The notes beneath the pieces were generated by a model. That model worked only from the letters and a program-made list of their open reading frames with translations, searched no databases and was not told where the DNA came from. A stretch of DNA of 64,000 nucleotides from Williamsia sterculiae (GTDB taxonomy: Bacteria > Actinomycetota > Actinomycetes > Mycobacteriales > Mycobacteriaceae), in NCBI RefSeq assembly GCF_900156495.1, contig NZ_FTNT01000002.1, positions 464,359 through 528,358 on the forward strand, given 5' to 3'. Below are positions 51,191 through 59,993 of the stretch, piece after piece. The translations under genes and the position numbers were made by a program. Numbering within the stretch: position 1 is the first letter of the stretch; each line of letters opens with the position of its first letter.

Positions 51191-52495
51191 GTGCGTCGGA
51201 CCATCCTGCGCTCGACCATCGCGGTGGTGTTGGCCATCGGACTGATGCTGGGGATCCCGCTGTCGGTGATGGCGTGGTGGTGGGTGGAACGCAGCACCGA
51301 CCGCGAGTTGGCCCAGCGGTTGGAGTCGGCGGCGCCGGTGTTGGTGGCCGACGCCGAGGACGGGGTGGTGGACCATCTCGACACCGACTCGCTCGCCGCG
51401 CTGATCCCGGCACGGGGCTGGATGGTCGTCCGGTATCCCACCGCGAACGAACCCGGGGGGTCGGCCCGGATGGGCGAGACCGACATCGGCCGCCCGGAAT
51501 CCGGACCGTCGCAGTCTCGCACCATCGACCTCGGGCGGGAAGGTCGTATCACCCTCCACGTCAACATCGAACGCCAACGTCGGGATCAGTGGGCCGCGGT
51601 GGGCGCGGTGACGACACTGGTGTTGCTGTCGGTGCTGGCCGGGATCGTGGTCGCGCTGGCCATCTCGGCGCGGTTGACCCGACCGCTCAGTGATCTCGCG
51701 GATCGGGCGTCGCGGATGGCCGGCGGCGACCTGCGTACCGGCTGGACCCGCTATGACATCGCCGAACTCGATCAGGTCGCGGGGGCGATGTCGTTGGCCA
51801 ACCAGGAGATCGCGATGCGCCTCGAACGTGAGGGTCGCATCGTCGGCGACGTCTCGCATCAGTTGCGTAGTCGACTGACCGCGATCCAGTTACGCCTCGA
51901 CGAACTGGCCATGCATCCGGACCCGGACGTGGTTGCCGAGGCTGACGCGGCGTTGTCGCAGGTGGAGCGGCTCAGTGAGGATCTCGACGGGTTGATCGCG
52001 GCATCCCGCGAGTCCGACTCGGCGGCCACCGAACCGATCCCGGTGCGACCGGTGATCGAGACGGTGGTCGACGACTTCTCCGCGGCCTTCACCGCACGGT
52101 CGCGTCGGGTCACCGCCGACGTCGACGGTGACGGGATGGCCTGGACGTCGCCGAGCCGATTGCGGGAAGCGGTCAGCGTGCTGCTGGACAACGCGTTGCG
52201 CCATGGCGCGGGGAACTGCCGGGTGGAGGTACGCGACCTGTCGGCCGAGACGGTGCGTATCAGCGTCGCCGACGAGGGGCCGGGGGTTCCGGACAGCGTC
52301 GCCCCGCACATCTTCCGGCGCGGGTTCTCGTCCCAGGGTTCGAGTGGGGTGGGACTGCCGTTGGCCCGGGCGTTGGTGGAGGCCGACGCGGGACGACTGG
52401 AACTCAGCTCCCGGCGGCCCGCGGTGTTCACCATCGTGCTGCCGGCCGCAGGTGCGGCCCGGCCGGTCGCGCGGGCGGTCAGCGAGCCGCGCTGA
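51191..52495 (+). CDS. Sensor histidine kinase
   Basis: 434-residue membrane sensor. The first helix is AVVLAIGLMLGIPLSVMAW (about 11-29). An extracytoplasmic sensor of about 105 residues follows, then a second helix (TTLVLLSVLAGIVVALAISA, about 141-160), HAMP linker (LTRPLSDLADRASRMAGGDL) and H-box VSHQLRSRL with His223. The HATPase domain shows NALRHGAG (N-box), DEGPGVPD (G1) and GSSGVGLPLARAL (G2). The H-box lacks the usual Pro (HELRTPL), a variation common in actinobacteria. GTG 51191 follows the regulator stop by 5 nt. The signal is not known. Confidence 0.92.
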   Translation: MRRTILRSTIAVVLAIGLMLGIPLSVMAWWWVERSTDRELAQRLESAAPVLVADAEDGVVDHLDTDSLAALIPARGWMVVRYPTANEPGGSARMGETDIGRPESGPSQSRTIDLGREGRITLHVNIERQRRDQWAAVGAVTTLVLLSVLAGIVVALAISARLTRPLSDLADRASRMAGGDLRTGWTRYDIAELDQVAGAMSLANQEIAMRLEREGRIVGDVSHQLRSRLTAIQLRLDELAMHPDPDVVAEADAALSQVERLSEDLDGLIAASRESDSAATEPIPVRPVIETVVDDFSAAFTARSRRVTADVDGDGMAWTSPSRLREAVSVLLDNALRHGAGNCRVEVRDLSAETVRISVADEGPGVPDSVAPHIFRRGFSSQGSSGVGLPLARALVEADAGRLELSSRRPAVFTIVLPAAGAARPVARAVSEPR

Positions 52496-52511
52496 CCGGG
52501 TACGGCGCGGC
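52486..52511. terminator. Hairpin between convergent kinase and gtrA
   Basis: Seven-bp inverted repeat GCCGCGC (52486-52492) / GCGCGGC (52505-52511) with a 12-nt loop. It spans the kinase stop codon and ends one base before the gtrA stop. It is a plausible shared terminator without a T-tract. Confidence 0.45.
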
Positions 52512-52512
52512 G

Positions 52513-53073
52513 TCAGGAATGGCCGAGCTCCTCGTCGGCGAGCTCCTCGGTGGTCGGGTGCAGATCGGTCGACCCGGCCTCACCGCCGTGTAGCTGGTCC
52601 TCGGGGAACGCGAACCTGCGCAGTGCCCAGAATCGGAAGGCCATCTGCAGCACGTTGCCGATGAGGTAGCCGAGCACGAAGTCGAGGACGACCTGCTCGG
52701 AGACGCTGACGTTGTGCCGGACATCGAAGACGTTGTTGGCCACCCACAGCGGCGCCGCCTGCAGTACCACCCCGATCCCGCTGATCACGAAGAACAGCAG
52801 TGCCTCGTGGTGACGTTCGCGGCCGCCGCGGTTCTTGAACGCCCACTCGCGGTTGAGCACATAGCTGAGGATGGTCGCGATGACACCCGAGATGACCTTG
52901 GCGATGACCGGTTTGCTCTCCAGGATCGTCAGGCTGAGCGGATAGAAGATGGCCATGTCGACGACGAAGGTGGTGCCGCCGACGAGAGCGAACTTGATGA
53001 GTTCGTGGTGGCGCATCATCACGCGCCGGAGCGGACCGGGCGTGCGGGCCATCAGCCCGTCGATGAACGACAC
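52513..53073 (-). CDS. GtrA-family membrane protein
   Basis: 186-residue four-helix GtrA-type protein, a family often linked to flipping or handling polyprenyl-linked sugars. Seen: HHELIKFALVGGTTFVVDMAIF (about 21-42 in two parts, the classic first helix), NREWAFKNRGG (about 74-84), two further helices, and FRFWALRRFAFP (about 150-161) closing the domain. An acidic tail follows. GTG 53073 was chosen because TACACT lies 8 nt upstream; a longer frame to 53193 has no support. It occupies the same place beside purK as the mycobacterial homologue. Confidence 0.87.
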   Translation of the reverse strand: MSFIDGLMARTPGPLRRVMMRHHELIKFALVGGTTFVVDMAIFYPLSLTILESKPVIAKVISGVIATILSYVLNREWAFKNRGGRERHHEALLFFVISGIGVVLQAAPLWVANNVFDVRHNVSVSEQVVLDFVLGYLIGNVLQMAFRFWALRRFAFPEDQLHGGEAGSTDLHPTTEELADEELGHS

Positions 53074-53081
53074 AAGCCAAG

Positions 53082-53087
53082 AGTGTA
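53082..53087 (-). promoter_or_regulatory. TACACT -10 box of gtrA
   Basis: TACACT on the minus strand is 8 nt before GTG 53073 with no Shine-Dalgarno sequence; it supports a leaderless start. Confidence 0.5.
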
Positions 53088-53164
53088 CGAAACGGGGGCC
53101 TCGAGGTGTGGCAGGTGCCACCGACGCCGGTCCCGGTGGAGTGATCTGTGACACCATCGTGCGT

Positions 53165-53614
53165 ATGGCAACCCCGTCGTTCTCGCCGTACATCAGCTTT
53201 CCCGGAAACGCCCACGAGGCCTTCGACCACTACGCCGATCTCTTCGGCGGCACCCTGGATCTGCGGACCTATGGATCCATCGGCGACACCTCCGGATTCC
53301 CGTTCGAACCGCCCGCCGACGCGGTCGCGCACGCCCAGTTGACGGGCGGTCTGGTGACGCTCGCGGGCGGGGACGCGATCGGCGACGACGTCGGCGGGGG
53401 AGCGTCGGCATTGGCGAGTGACCACTACTCGTTCATCATCGGACCAGACTCGGTCGGGTCCGCCCGCGACCTGATCGATCGTGTGGTGTCCGCGGGGGGC
53501 GAGAAGGTGATGCCGTTCGAGGTCGCGCCGTGGGGCGATCACTACGGCCAGGTTCGGGACCGGTTCGGAGTGGTGTGGCAGATCGTGGTCCCCGGAGACG
53601 ATCAGCCGGGCTGA
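53165..53614 (+). CDS. VOC/PhnB-like (glyoxalase-fold) protein
   Basis: 149-residue single-domain vicinal oxygen chelate protein of the PhnB/DUF-type subgroup. It begins PSFSPYISFPGNAHEAFDHYADLFGG (about 3-28), and has an HAQLTGGLVTLAGGD strand-turn and the ending APWGDHYGQVRDRFGVVWQI (about 123-142), which is characteristic. These small proteins bind metal and a small ligand, and their substrates are usually unknown. ATG 53165 has no strong ribosome binding site; a GTG two codons upstream is possible. It lies between gtrA and purK. Confidence 0.8.
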   Translation: MATPSFSPYISFPGNAHEAFDHYADLFGGTLDLRTYGSIGDTSGFPFEPPADAVAHAQLTGGLVTLAGGDAIGDDVGGGASALASDHYSFIIGPDSVGSARDLIDRVVSAGGEKVMPFEVAPWGDHYGQVRDRFGVVWQIVVPGDDQPG

Positions 53615-53693
53615 TCGCCGTCGGACACGGCGGCGCGCTGCTGGGCACACCGGACACCACGGTGCGGTACCAGGCATGGAACGATGACCTGTC

Positions 53694-55010
53694 GTGAACG
53701 ACGTACCGACAGGCGCAGGCGGGGACCCGGAGTCCGTGGCGGTGGGTGAGCCGAGGCCGGTGCTCCGAGACAGCGCCGACCAGCGGTCGATGCCCACGGT
53801 CGCGATGGTCGGCGGTGGGCAGCTGGCCCGGATGACCCAGCAGGCCGCGATCGGCCTGGGCCAGTGCCTGCGGGTGTTGGCCACCTCGCAGGACGACCCG
53901 GCCGCGCAGGTGAGTCCGGACGTGGTGGTGGGCTCGCACACCGACCTCGAGGCGCTGCGCACGGCGGCCCGTGGGGCGGCGGCGCTGACCTTCGACCACG
54001 AGGGCGCACCGGTGGAGCACCTGCGGACTCTGCAGGACGAGGGTGTCGTGGTGCTGCCGCCCCCACAGGCCCTGATCTACGCCCAGGACAAGTTGCGCAT
54101 GCGGGTGCGGCTGGCCGAACTCGGTGTCCCGGTGCCCGACTTCGCCGACCTGTCCGGCACCGACCGCGACACGGTGCTCGCGGAGTTCGGTGCCCGTCAC
54201 GACTGGCAGGTGGTGCTGAAGACCGTCCGCGGCGGATACGACGGTCGCGGGGTCTGGGTACTCGACAACGAGTCCGACGCGCGGGCCGTGCTCGCGGAGG
54301 TCGACGGTGACCTGCTGGTGGAGCAGCGGGTGCCGATGCGCCGGGAATTGTCGGCGATGATCGCCCGGTCGCCCTTCGGGCAGGGCGCGGCCTGGCCGGT
54401 GGTCGAGACCGTACAACGTCATGGTCAGTGCGCGGTGGCCATCGCCCCCGCGCCCGGACTGGATCCGTCGACCGCCGAGGCGGCCGAACACCTCGCCCTG
54501 CGGCTCGCCGCCGAACTCGGGGTGGTGGGGGTGATGGCCGTGGAACTGTTCGAGAAGGAGTCGGGTGCGTTGTCGGTCAACGAGCTCGCCATGCGACCGC
54601 ACAACAGTGGGCACTGGACCATGGACGGTGCGGTGACCGACCAGTTCGAGCAGCATCTGCGGGCGGTTCTCGACTACCCGCTCGGAGCGACGTCGGCACG
54701 CGCACCGGTGACGGTGATGGCCAACATCCTGGGGGCCGAGCAGACACCGACGATGACGATGGACGAACGGCTCCACCACCTGATGGCCCGAATCCCCGAG
54801 GCCCGGGTACATCTCTACGGCAAGGGGGAACGACCCGACCGGAAGATCGGCCACGTGAACATCGTCGGCACGGCCGGTGTCGGGGTCGGGGCGGGGTCGC
54901 CCGACGACGAGGACTACGTGGCCGCGATCCGCGAACGCGCCGAACGCGCGGCCACCTGGATGTCCACCGCGGTGTGGACCGACGGATGGGATCCGCATGA
55001 CGAGCACTGA
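53694..55010 (+). CDS. purK: N5-carboxyaminoimidazole ribonucleotide synthase PurK
   Basis: 438-residue ATP-grasp enzyme of de novo purine synthesis. It uses ATP and bicarbonate to convert AIR to N5-CAIR. Seen: [17 protein letters not shown] (about 36-52, nucleotide/AIR loop), TFDHEGAP (about 101-108), ATP-grasp [16 protein letters not shown] (about 176-191), [15 protein letters not shown] (about 298-312) and NILGAE. The N-terminus carries about 30 extra residues before the first strand. GTG 53694 is the furthest plausible start, ATG 53790 a shorter one. It overlaps purE by 14 bp, and the two act in sequence. Confidence 0.94.
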   Translation: MNDVPTGAGGDPESVAVGEPRPVLRDSADQRSMPTVAMVGGGQLARMTQQAAIGLGQCLRVLATSQDDPAAQVSPDVVVGSHTDLEALRTAARGAAALTFDHEGAPVEHLRTLQDEGVVVLPPPQALIYAQDKLRMRVRLAELGVPVPDFADLSGTDRDTVLAEFGARHDWQVVLKTVRGGYDGRGVWVLDNESDARAVLAEVDGDLLVEQRVPMRRELSAMIARSPFGQGAAWPVVETVQRHGQCAVAIAPAPGLDPSTAEAAEHLALRLAAELGVVGVMAVELFEKESGALSVNELAMRPHNSGHWTMDGAVTDQFEQHLRAVLDYPLGATSARAPVTVMANILGAEQTPTMTMDERLHHLMARIPEARVHLYGKGERPDRKIGHVNIVGTAGVGVGAGSPDDEDYVAAIRERAERAATWMSTAVWTDGWDPHDEH

Positions 55011-55524
55011 ATCGATCGCGGGGGACGGCCCGCGTGTCGGACTGATCATGGGCAGCGACTCCGACTGGCCCACCATGGAACCGGCCGCGCAGGCGCTCGC
55101 TGAATTCGGCGTCCGGTTCGAGGTCGGGGTGGTGTCGGCCCACCGCACGCCGCAACGGATGCTCGACTACGCCCGCGACGCCGCGGCCCGGGGCATCTCG
55201 GTGATCATCGCCGGCGCGGGCGGTGCGGCCCATCTGCCCGGCATGGTGGCGTCGGCGACGCCGCTCCCGGTGATAGGGGTGCCGGTGCCGCTGAAATACC
55301 TCGACGGCATGGACTCGCTGCTCTCGATCGTGCAGATGCCCGCGGGGGTGCCGGTCGCCACCGTCTCCATCGGCGGGGCCCGCAACGCCGGTCTGCTGGC
55401 GGTGCGCATCCTGGGCACCGCGGATCCGCAGTTACAAGGGCGGATGGCCGAGTTCCAGCGGGGACTCGAGGAACTGGTCGCCGAGAAGGACGCCGCCCTG
55501 CGCGACCGACTGCTCGGCGACTGA
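54997..55524 (+). CDS. purE: N5-CAIR mutase PurE
   Basis: 175-residue N5-carboxyaminoimidazole ribonucleotide mutase, next step after PurK. Signature [14 protein letters not shown] (about 14-27), [11 protein letters not shown] (about 44-54, catalytic His), [14 protein letters not shown] (about 69-82) and the [14 protein letters not shown] loop are all present. It starts at ATG 54997 inside the end of purK. A longer upstream frame lies within purK and is not homologous. Confidence 0.95.
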   Translation: MTSTESIAGDGPRVGLIMGSDSDWPTMEPAAQALAEFGVRFEVGVVSAHRTPQRMLDYARDAAARGISVIIAGAGGAAHLPGMVASATPLPVIGVPVPLKYLDGMDSLLSIVQMPAGVPVATVSIGGARNAGLLAVRILGTADPQLQGRMAEFQRGLEELVAEKDAALRDRLLGD

Positions 55525-55530
55525 TCGGGT

Positions 55531-56358
55531 TCAGTCCGGCGGCGTCACCTGCAGCCGGTCGACGAAGAACGCCAGCACCTCGTCGAGTGCCTCGCGAGTG
55601 GGTTCACCGGGTTCGTCGACGAGATGCAGGGTCATCGGCGAATGCGGCGGCACCGGCACGTTCTTGTTGGCGGCGCTGTTGGGGACCTCGGTCGCGAGGA
55701 ATGCGTCACCGAGTTGGTCGCGGAGGAACCGGAAACGACTCCGCGGGCACATGCGGTCACCGGAGAACCGGACCCCTTTCACCTGCAGTCCGGCCGCACA
55801 CCGTTGTTTCACGGTCTGCAGGTCCGCGGGACTGATGTCGATGTTGCGGGCCCGCCCGGGTGTCACCGCGAAGGGCAGTCCCGGTTGGGCGAGCACCGGG
55901 GCGAGCAACCGGTCGTCGACCGCCATCGACAGCGCGAACCCGCCGGTGAAGCACATGCCGATGGCCCCCACCCCCGGCCCGCCGCAGCGATCGTGTTCGG
56001 AGCGGGCCAGCGCGCGCAACCAGGCCACCACCGGCGACGACCGACCGGTCGCCAAGACGGTGAACTCCTTGCTGATACACGCCGAGGTCATGGTGCCGAG
56101 CGCCGTGCGTGCGGCGGCGATGGTGCCGTGGGCGCTGGGCAACGCGTCGCGGCCGTCGGTACCGAACAGCGACGGCAACACCGCGGTGCAGCCGATGTCG
56201 GCCACCCGGCGTCCGAATGCCGCGACCTCGGGGGTGATGCCGGGCATCTCGGCGATCACGATCACCGCCGGTCCGGTGCCCTTGCGGTACACGGTGAACT
56301 CGTCGCCGGTTGCGCCGAACCGGGTCTTCTCGAAGTCGGCGAGGTCGTCGTCGGCCAT
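55531..56358 (-). CDS. Dienelactone hydrolase-family protein
   Basis: 275-residue alpha/beta hydrolase of the dienelactone hydrolase family. The strand VIVIAEMPGITPEVAAFGRR (about 32-51) and nucleophile elbow GMCFTGG (Cys instead of Ser, about residue 132) are typical. The C-terminal cap contains a conserved HSPMTLHLVDEP segment. The natural substrate cannot be told. ATG 56358 (MADDDLADF) is preceded by AGAAGGGA. It converges on purE 6 nt away and is divergent from fadE25. Confidence 0.87.
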   Translation of the reverse strand: MADDDLADFEKTRFGATGDEFTVYRKGTGPAVIVIAEMPGITPEVAAFGRRVADIGCTAVLPSLFGTDGRDALPSAHGTIAAARTALGTMTSACISKEFTVLATGRSSPVVAWLRALARSEHDRCGGPGVGAIGMCFTGGFALSMAVDDRLLAPVLAQPGLPFAVTPGRARNIDISPADLQTVKQRCAAGLQVKGVRFSGDRMCPRSRFRFLRDQLGDAFLATEVPNSAANKNVPVPPHSPMTLHLVDEPGEPTREALDEVLAFFVDRLQVTPPD

Positions 56359-56479
56359 CGTCGGGTCCGTCCCTTCTCCCACCGGCCTGCCATACCGGCC
56401 GACTGCACACCACCCTGCCGTACCGACCGGCGCCGCACCAGGTACGAGTGATGACCGGCGGGTCGACGGTGGGACTCGA

Positions 56480-56550
56480 GTTACCTGCGAGTAACCGAAT
56501 CGGAGGGCGGTACTAGGATCGGTGGCGACATCGACCCGTCCGCTCAGGAG
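56480..56550 (+). promoter_or_regulatory. fadE25 promoter with operator-like repeat and SD
   Basis: Inverted repeat GTTAC-N6-GTAAC (56480-56495) overlaps the probable -35 region. TAGGAT (56514-56519) is a TANNNT -10 box. AGGAG (56546-56550) is 6 nt before the ATG at 56557. The repeat resembles TetR-type operators of lipid-metabolism genes. Confidence 0.5.
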
Positions 56551-56556
56551 CTCCCC

Positions 56557-57717
56557 ATGGTTGCCAACCCCGATTTCGACCTGTTCCAGTTGCCGGAGGA
56601 ACACCGCGAATTGCGCGCGGCCATCCGATCGCTCGCCGAGAAGGAGATCGAGCCCTTCGCCGCCGAGGTGGACGAGAACTCGCGCTTCCCCGAGGAGGCC
56701 CGCAAGGCGCTCACCGCGTCGGGTTTCAACGCCATCCACGTGGGTGAGGAGTACGGCGGTCAGGGTGGTGACTCGGTCGCCGCCTGCATCGTCATCGAAG
56801 AGGTCGCTCGCGTCGACGCCTCGGCGTCGCTGATCCCGGCGGTGAACAAGCTCGGCACCATGGGGTTGATCCTGTCCGGGTCGGAGGAACTCAAGCAGAA
56901 GGTTCTCACGGAGATCGCCTCCGGCGACGCGATGGCGTCGTATGCGCTGTCCGAGCGCGAGGCCGGTTCGGACGCCGCGTCGATGCGTACGCGCGCGGCC
57001 CAGAAGGGTGACGACTGGGTGCTCAACGGCACCAAGGCGTGGATCACCAACGGTGGGGTGTCCAGTTGGTACACCGTGATGGCGGTGACCGATCCGGAGA
57101 AGGGCGCCAATGGGATCTCGGCGTTCATGGTGCACAAGGACGACCCGGGCTTCAGTGTGGCCGGGTTGGAGAAGAAGCTCGGTATCAAGGGTTCGCCGAC
57201 CGCCGAGTTGCATTTCGAGAACTGCACCATCCCGGGTGATCGGATCATCGGCGAGCCGGGCACCGGGTTCAAGACCGCCCTGGCCACCCTCGACCACACC
57301 CGGCCGACCATCGGTGCGCAGGCCGTCGGCATCGCGCAGGGCGCGCTGGACAAGGCCATCGAGTACATCAAGGACCGCAAGCAGTTCGGCAAGCCGATCA
57401 GCTCGTTCCAGGGTGTGGAGTTCATGGTCGCCGACATGGCGATGAAGATCGAGGCGGCCCGGTTGATGGTCTATACCTCGGCGGCGCGCGCGGAGCGCGG
57501 TGAGAAGAACCTGGGGTTCATCTCCTCGGCGTCGAAGTGCTTCGCCTCCGACGTCGCGATGGAGGTGACCACCGACGCGGTGCAGTTGTTCGGTGGCGCC
57601 GGGTACACCCGCGACTTCCCGGTGGAGCGGATGATGCGCGACGCCAAGATCACCCAGATCTACGAGGGCACCAACCAGATCCAGCGGGTCGTCATGTCCC
57701 GGGCGCTGCTGCGCTGA
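56557..57717 (+). CDS. fadE25: Acyl-CoA dehydrogenase FadE25
   Basis: 386-residue FAD-dependent acyl-CoA dehydrogenase of beta-oxidation or branched-chain degradation. Seen: the N-terminal helical domain, ALSEREAGSDAASMRT (about 129-144, substrate-binding signature 1), WITNGGVSSWYTV (about 162-174), and C-terminal IYEGTNQIQR with the catalytic base Glu370. It corresponds in sequence and position (next to purE) to mycobacterial fadE25. It has a clear Shine-Dalgarno sequence and its own promoter with an operator-like repeat. Confidence 0.94.
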   Translation: MVANPDFDLFQLPEEHRELRAAIRSLAEKEIEPFAAEVDENSRFPEEARKALTASGFNAIHVGEEYGGQGGDSVAACIVIEEVARVDASASLIPAVNKLGTMGLILSGSEELKQKVLTEIASGDAMASYALSEREAGSDAASMRTRAAQKGDDWVLNGTKAWITNGGVSSWYTVMAVTDPEKGANGISAFMVHKDDPGFSVAGLEKKLGIKGSPTAELHFENCTIPGDRIIGEPGTGFKTALATLDHTRPTIGAQAVGIAQGALDKAIEYIKDRKQFGKPISSFQGVEFMVADMAMKIEAARLMVYTSAARAERGEKNLGFISSASKCFASDVAMEVTTDAVQLFGGAGYTRDFPVERMMRDAKITQIYEGTNQIQRVVMSRALLR

Positions 57718-57727
57718 CGGTGCCCGC

Positions 57728-58339
57728 TCACCGGGGGGTGTCGTCGGTGTCGTGCAGGTGGATCCGCCGACCCTCGTGATCGAGCATCGTGATCAGTTCC
57801 ATCGGCGCCTCCGCCGCCCCGATGTGATGCGGTGTCATGGTGTCGAACTCGGCGGCCTGACCGGCCTCCACCAGGATCGTGCGGTCACCGAGTTGTAGGC
57901 GGGCCACCCCGGTGAGCACGGTGAACCAGTCCCGACCGGGATGGACGCGCAATGCCGACGGCAGCAGCGGTGGCGTGGCCGCGTCGATGCGCATCTTGGC
58001 GACGGTGGTGCCCTGCGCCCCCGCCTCCCGGCTGAGGTACCAGACCGTGCGACCGCTTCCGGTCCGCCCGTGGTCGCGCTGCGGCCGGATCACCACATCC
58101 TCGTCGAGGTCGGAGGCGACCAGGTCGTCGAGGGTGGTGCCCAGCGCCCGAGCAAGCGGGATCAACTGATCCAACACGATGCGTCGGTGCCCGGTCTCGA
58201 TGCGGCTGAGCGTCGACGGACTCAGGTGGCAGCGCGCGGCGAGAGCGTCCAGGGACCATCCGCGGGCCACGCGCAGACCTCGGATGCGGGTGCGGATCAG
58301 AGTGTCGACCGAGTCGGGCTCATCCTTCTCTTGCTTCAT
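57728..58339 (-). CDS. XRE-family regulator with C-terminal cupin domain
   Basis: 203-residue transcription factor. Helix-turn-helix at about residues 15-65 (LRVARGWSLDALAARCHLSPSTLSRIE in two helices, GHRRIVLDQL), then a small beta-barrel cupin (about 120-195) with HPGRDWFTVLTGVARLQLGD and FDTMTPHHIGA, which can bind a small ligand or metal. I start at ATG 58339 because TATAGT lies exactly 7 nt upstream; a TTG at 58345 adds two residues. It is divergent from a methyltransferase, with a 13-bp palindrome between them, so it probably regulates both itself and that gene. Confidence 0.88.
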   Translation of the reverse strand: MKQEKDEPDSVDTLIRTRIRGLRVARGWSLDALAARCHLSPSTLSRIETGHRRIVLDQLIPLARALGTTLDDLVASDLDEDVVIRPQRDHGRTGSGRTVWYLSREAGAQGTTVAKMRIDAATPPLLPSALRVHPGRDWFTVLTGVARLQLGDRTILVEAGQAAEFDTMTPHHIGAAEAPMELITMLDHEGRRIHLHDTDDTPR

Positions 58340-58346
58340 CGGCAAG

Positions 58347-58379
58347 ACTATATGCGAAATTCGCAGGCGACCCTACGAT
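58347..58379. promoter_or_regulatory. Back-to-back leaderless promoters with 13-bp palindrome
   Basis: Minus strand: TATAGT (58352-58347), 7 nt before ATG 58339. Plus strand: TACGAT (58374-58379), 6 nt before ATG 58386. Between the two -10 boxes lies the perfect 13-base palindrome TGCGAA-A-TTCGCA (58353-58365), abutting the regulator's -10. It is the obvious candidate operator for the XRE-cupin protein. Confidence 0.7.
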
Positions 58380-58385
58380 CGAATT

Positions 58386-59213
58386 ATGACCACGCATCAT
58401 CACCATCACCACGACGACACCGGGATGGCCGAACTCCTCGACCTCGACGCCGAGGTGTTGACCGAGTACTTCGCGACCCTCGCCGACTGGTTGGCCCCAC
58501 ACACCGGGGCGGTGCACCGGATCGCCGATCTCGGTGCGGGGACCGGCACCGGGACCACCCTGCTGGCGACCGTGTGTCCGCGGGCCATGGTGGTGGCGGT
58601 GGACTCGTCGCCGGACATGCTGGCGCGGTTGCGGATCCGGGCGGGCGACCGCGGGGTCACCGACCGGGTCGAGACGGTGGTCGCCGACCTCGACGAGCCC
58701 TGGCCGGAACTGGGTTCCCCGGATCTGGTGTGGATGGCGAATTCGCTGCATCACTGCGCGGACCCGGACCGGGTGATGGCGCAGGTCCGCGCGGCGTTGC
58801 GGCCCGGCGGATTGTTCGTCGTCACGGAGATGGCCGAACCGATGCGCTACCTCCGCGACGACGCGCCCGCGCAGGCACCGGGACTCGAGGGCCGGGTGCT
58901 CGCGGCCGTCGGCCACCGGGCCCGTCGTGAGGTCCCCGAGCTGGGCGCCGACTTCGGTCCCCGGTTCACCGCCGCCGGCTTCGACCTCCTCGACGAGCGT
59001 CACTTCACGATCACGGCGACCCCATCGGCTCCGCAGGGGCGGTACGCCCAGATCGCGTTGAGTCGCTACCGCGAATGGCTCGACGGATCACTCGCTCCCG
59101 ACGACCTGCGGGTTCTCGACGACCTGCTGGGCGACGGCCCCGAAGCTCTCGCGCACCGCGATGACCTGGAGGTCCGGGGTGGCCGCACCGGGTGGCTGCT
59201 GCGTCGGCCCTGA
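58386..59213 (+). CDS. SAM-dependent methyltransferase with natural N-terminal His6
   Basis: 275-residue class I methyltransferase. The SAM-binding motif I is RIADLGAGTGTGTTLL (about 45-60), followed by an acidic motif II (VAVDSSPDM), ANSLHH (about 119-124, motif IV region) and ALRPGGLFVVTE (about 137-148). The protein begins MTTHHHHHHDD, a natural run of six His and two Asp that could bind metal or simply be disordered. The acceptor substrate is unknown. The start is leaderless (TACGAT, 6 nt), and the gene is divergent from the XRE-cupin regulator that probably controls it. Confidence 0.87.
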   Translation: MTTHHHHHHDDTGMAELLDLDAEVLTEYFATLADWLAPHTGAVHRIADLGAGTGTGTTLLATVCPRAMVVAVDSSPDMLARLRIRAGDRGVTDRVETVVADLDEPWPELGSPDLVWMANSLHHCADPDRVMAQVRAALRPGGLFVVTEMAEPMRYLRDDAPAQAPGLEGRVLAAVGHRARREVPELGADFGPRFTAAGFDLLDERHFTITATPSAPQGRYAQIALSRYREWLDGSLAPDDLRVLDDLLGDGPEALAHRDDLEVRGGRTGWLLRRP

Positions 59214-59244
59214 GCCGGTCGGTGATGCCGTCCGACGATGCCGC

Positions 59245-59961
59245 TCAGGAGAGAGTGGTGGTCACTCGCTCGGTCTCGGCGTGGCGTCCGGGCGAGGTCG
59301 GATCGGCATGCGCCACCTGCACCAGCGAACAGCCGGCCGCGAACACCGCGATGAGCCCGTCGATCAGCGCCTGGGCGTTCGTCCAGCCATGGGTGGACAG
59401 CACACGGTCGCCCCGGCGCAGACCGGCCGACCCCGCTGCCTTGCCCGCGGCGGTCAGAACCGCCGTCACCGACGACCCGTCGAGCGCCACCGGGCCCGCA
59501 CCCGACGGCACGAACCGGTCACCGTGGACGCGGACGGCCGACCCGAAGTCGATGACACCCATCGGCAAGCCCGGCACCGCCATCGCGAAAGCGTCCAACG
59601 GCACAGCGATGACCTCACCGTCGGCGTGATCCTCCACTGCCGAGGCAGCGCAGAATGTCGCCGGAGCCGACGGGTCCGGAGCGGTGCGCACCTCGCAGCC
59701 CGCCCACCACACGCCGAGCAGCACGGCCGCGGTCTGCCAGTGCACCGGCAGGTCGACCACCACCGCCTCACCCGGGGCCAGACCCAGCTCGTCGCGGACG
59801 AAATTCGCCGTCTTGGCCGCCCAGTTCGCCAGCGTCAGCCCGGACAGCTCGGTCCGTTCGCCACTCGCGTCGTCGTAGAAGGTCAACAACGGCTGCGTCG
59901 GATCGGGGTGCGCCGACGGCGCCAGCAGCGCGTCGGTCACCGTGGGCCCGGGGGAGGTCAC
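59245..59961 (-). CDS. TIGR03089-family conserved actinobacterial protein
   Basis: 238-residue protein resembling a truncated AMP-dependent synthetase N-terminal region (TELSGLTLANWAAKTANFVRDELGL, about 37-61 in two pieces; VVVDLPVHWQTAAVLLGVWWAG, about 66-87). It lacks the P-loop (TSG-TTG-PK) and the C-terminal adenylation domain, so it is unlikely to adenylate anything. It corresponds to the conserved protein next to the LCP gene in mycobacteria. GTG 59961 has AAGGAG 6 nt upstream. It lies 32 nt downstream of the LCP gene on the same strand, so it is co-transcribed. Function unknown. Confidence 0.82.
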   Translation of the reverse strand: MTSPGPTVTDALLAPSAHPDPTQPLLTFYDDASGERTELSGLTLANWAAKTANFVRDELGLAPGEAVVVDLPVHWQTAAVLLGVWWAGCEVRTAPDPSAPATFCAASAVEDHADGEVIAVPLDAFAMAVPGLPMGVIDFGSAVRVHGDRFVPSGAGPVALDGSSVTAVLTAAGKAAGSAGLRRGDRVLSTHGWTNAQALIDGLIAVFAAGCSLVQVAHADPTSPGRHAETERVTTTLS

Positions 59962-59993
59962 GATCGGCTCCTTCTCGATTCGCGGACTGCGCT

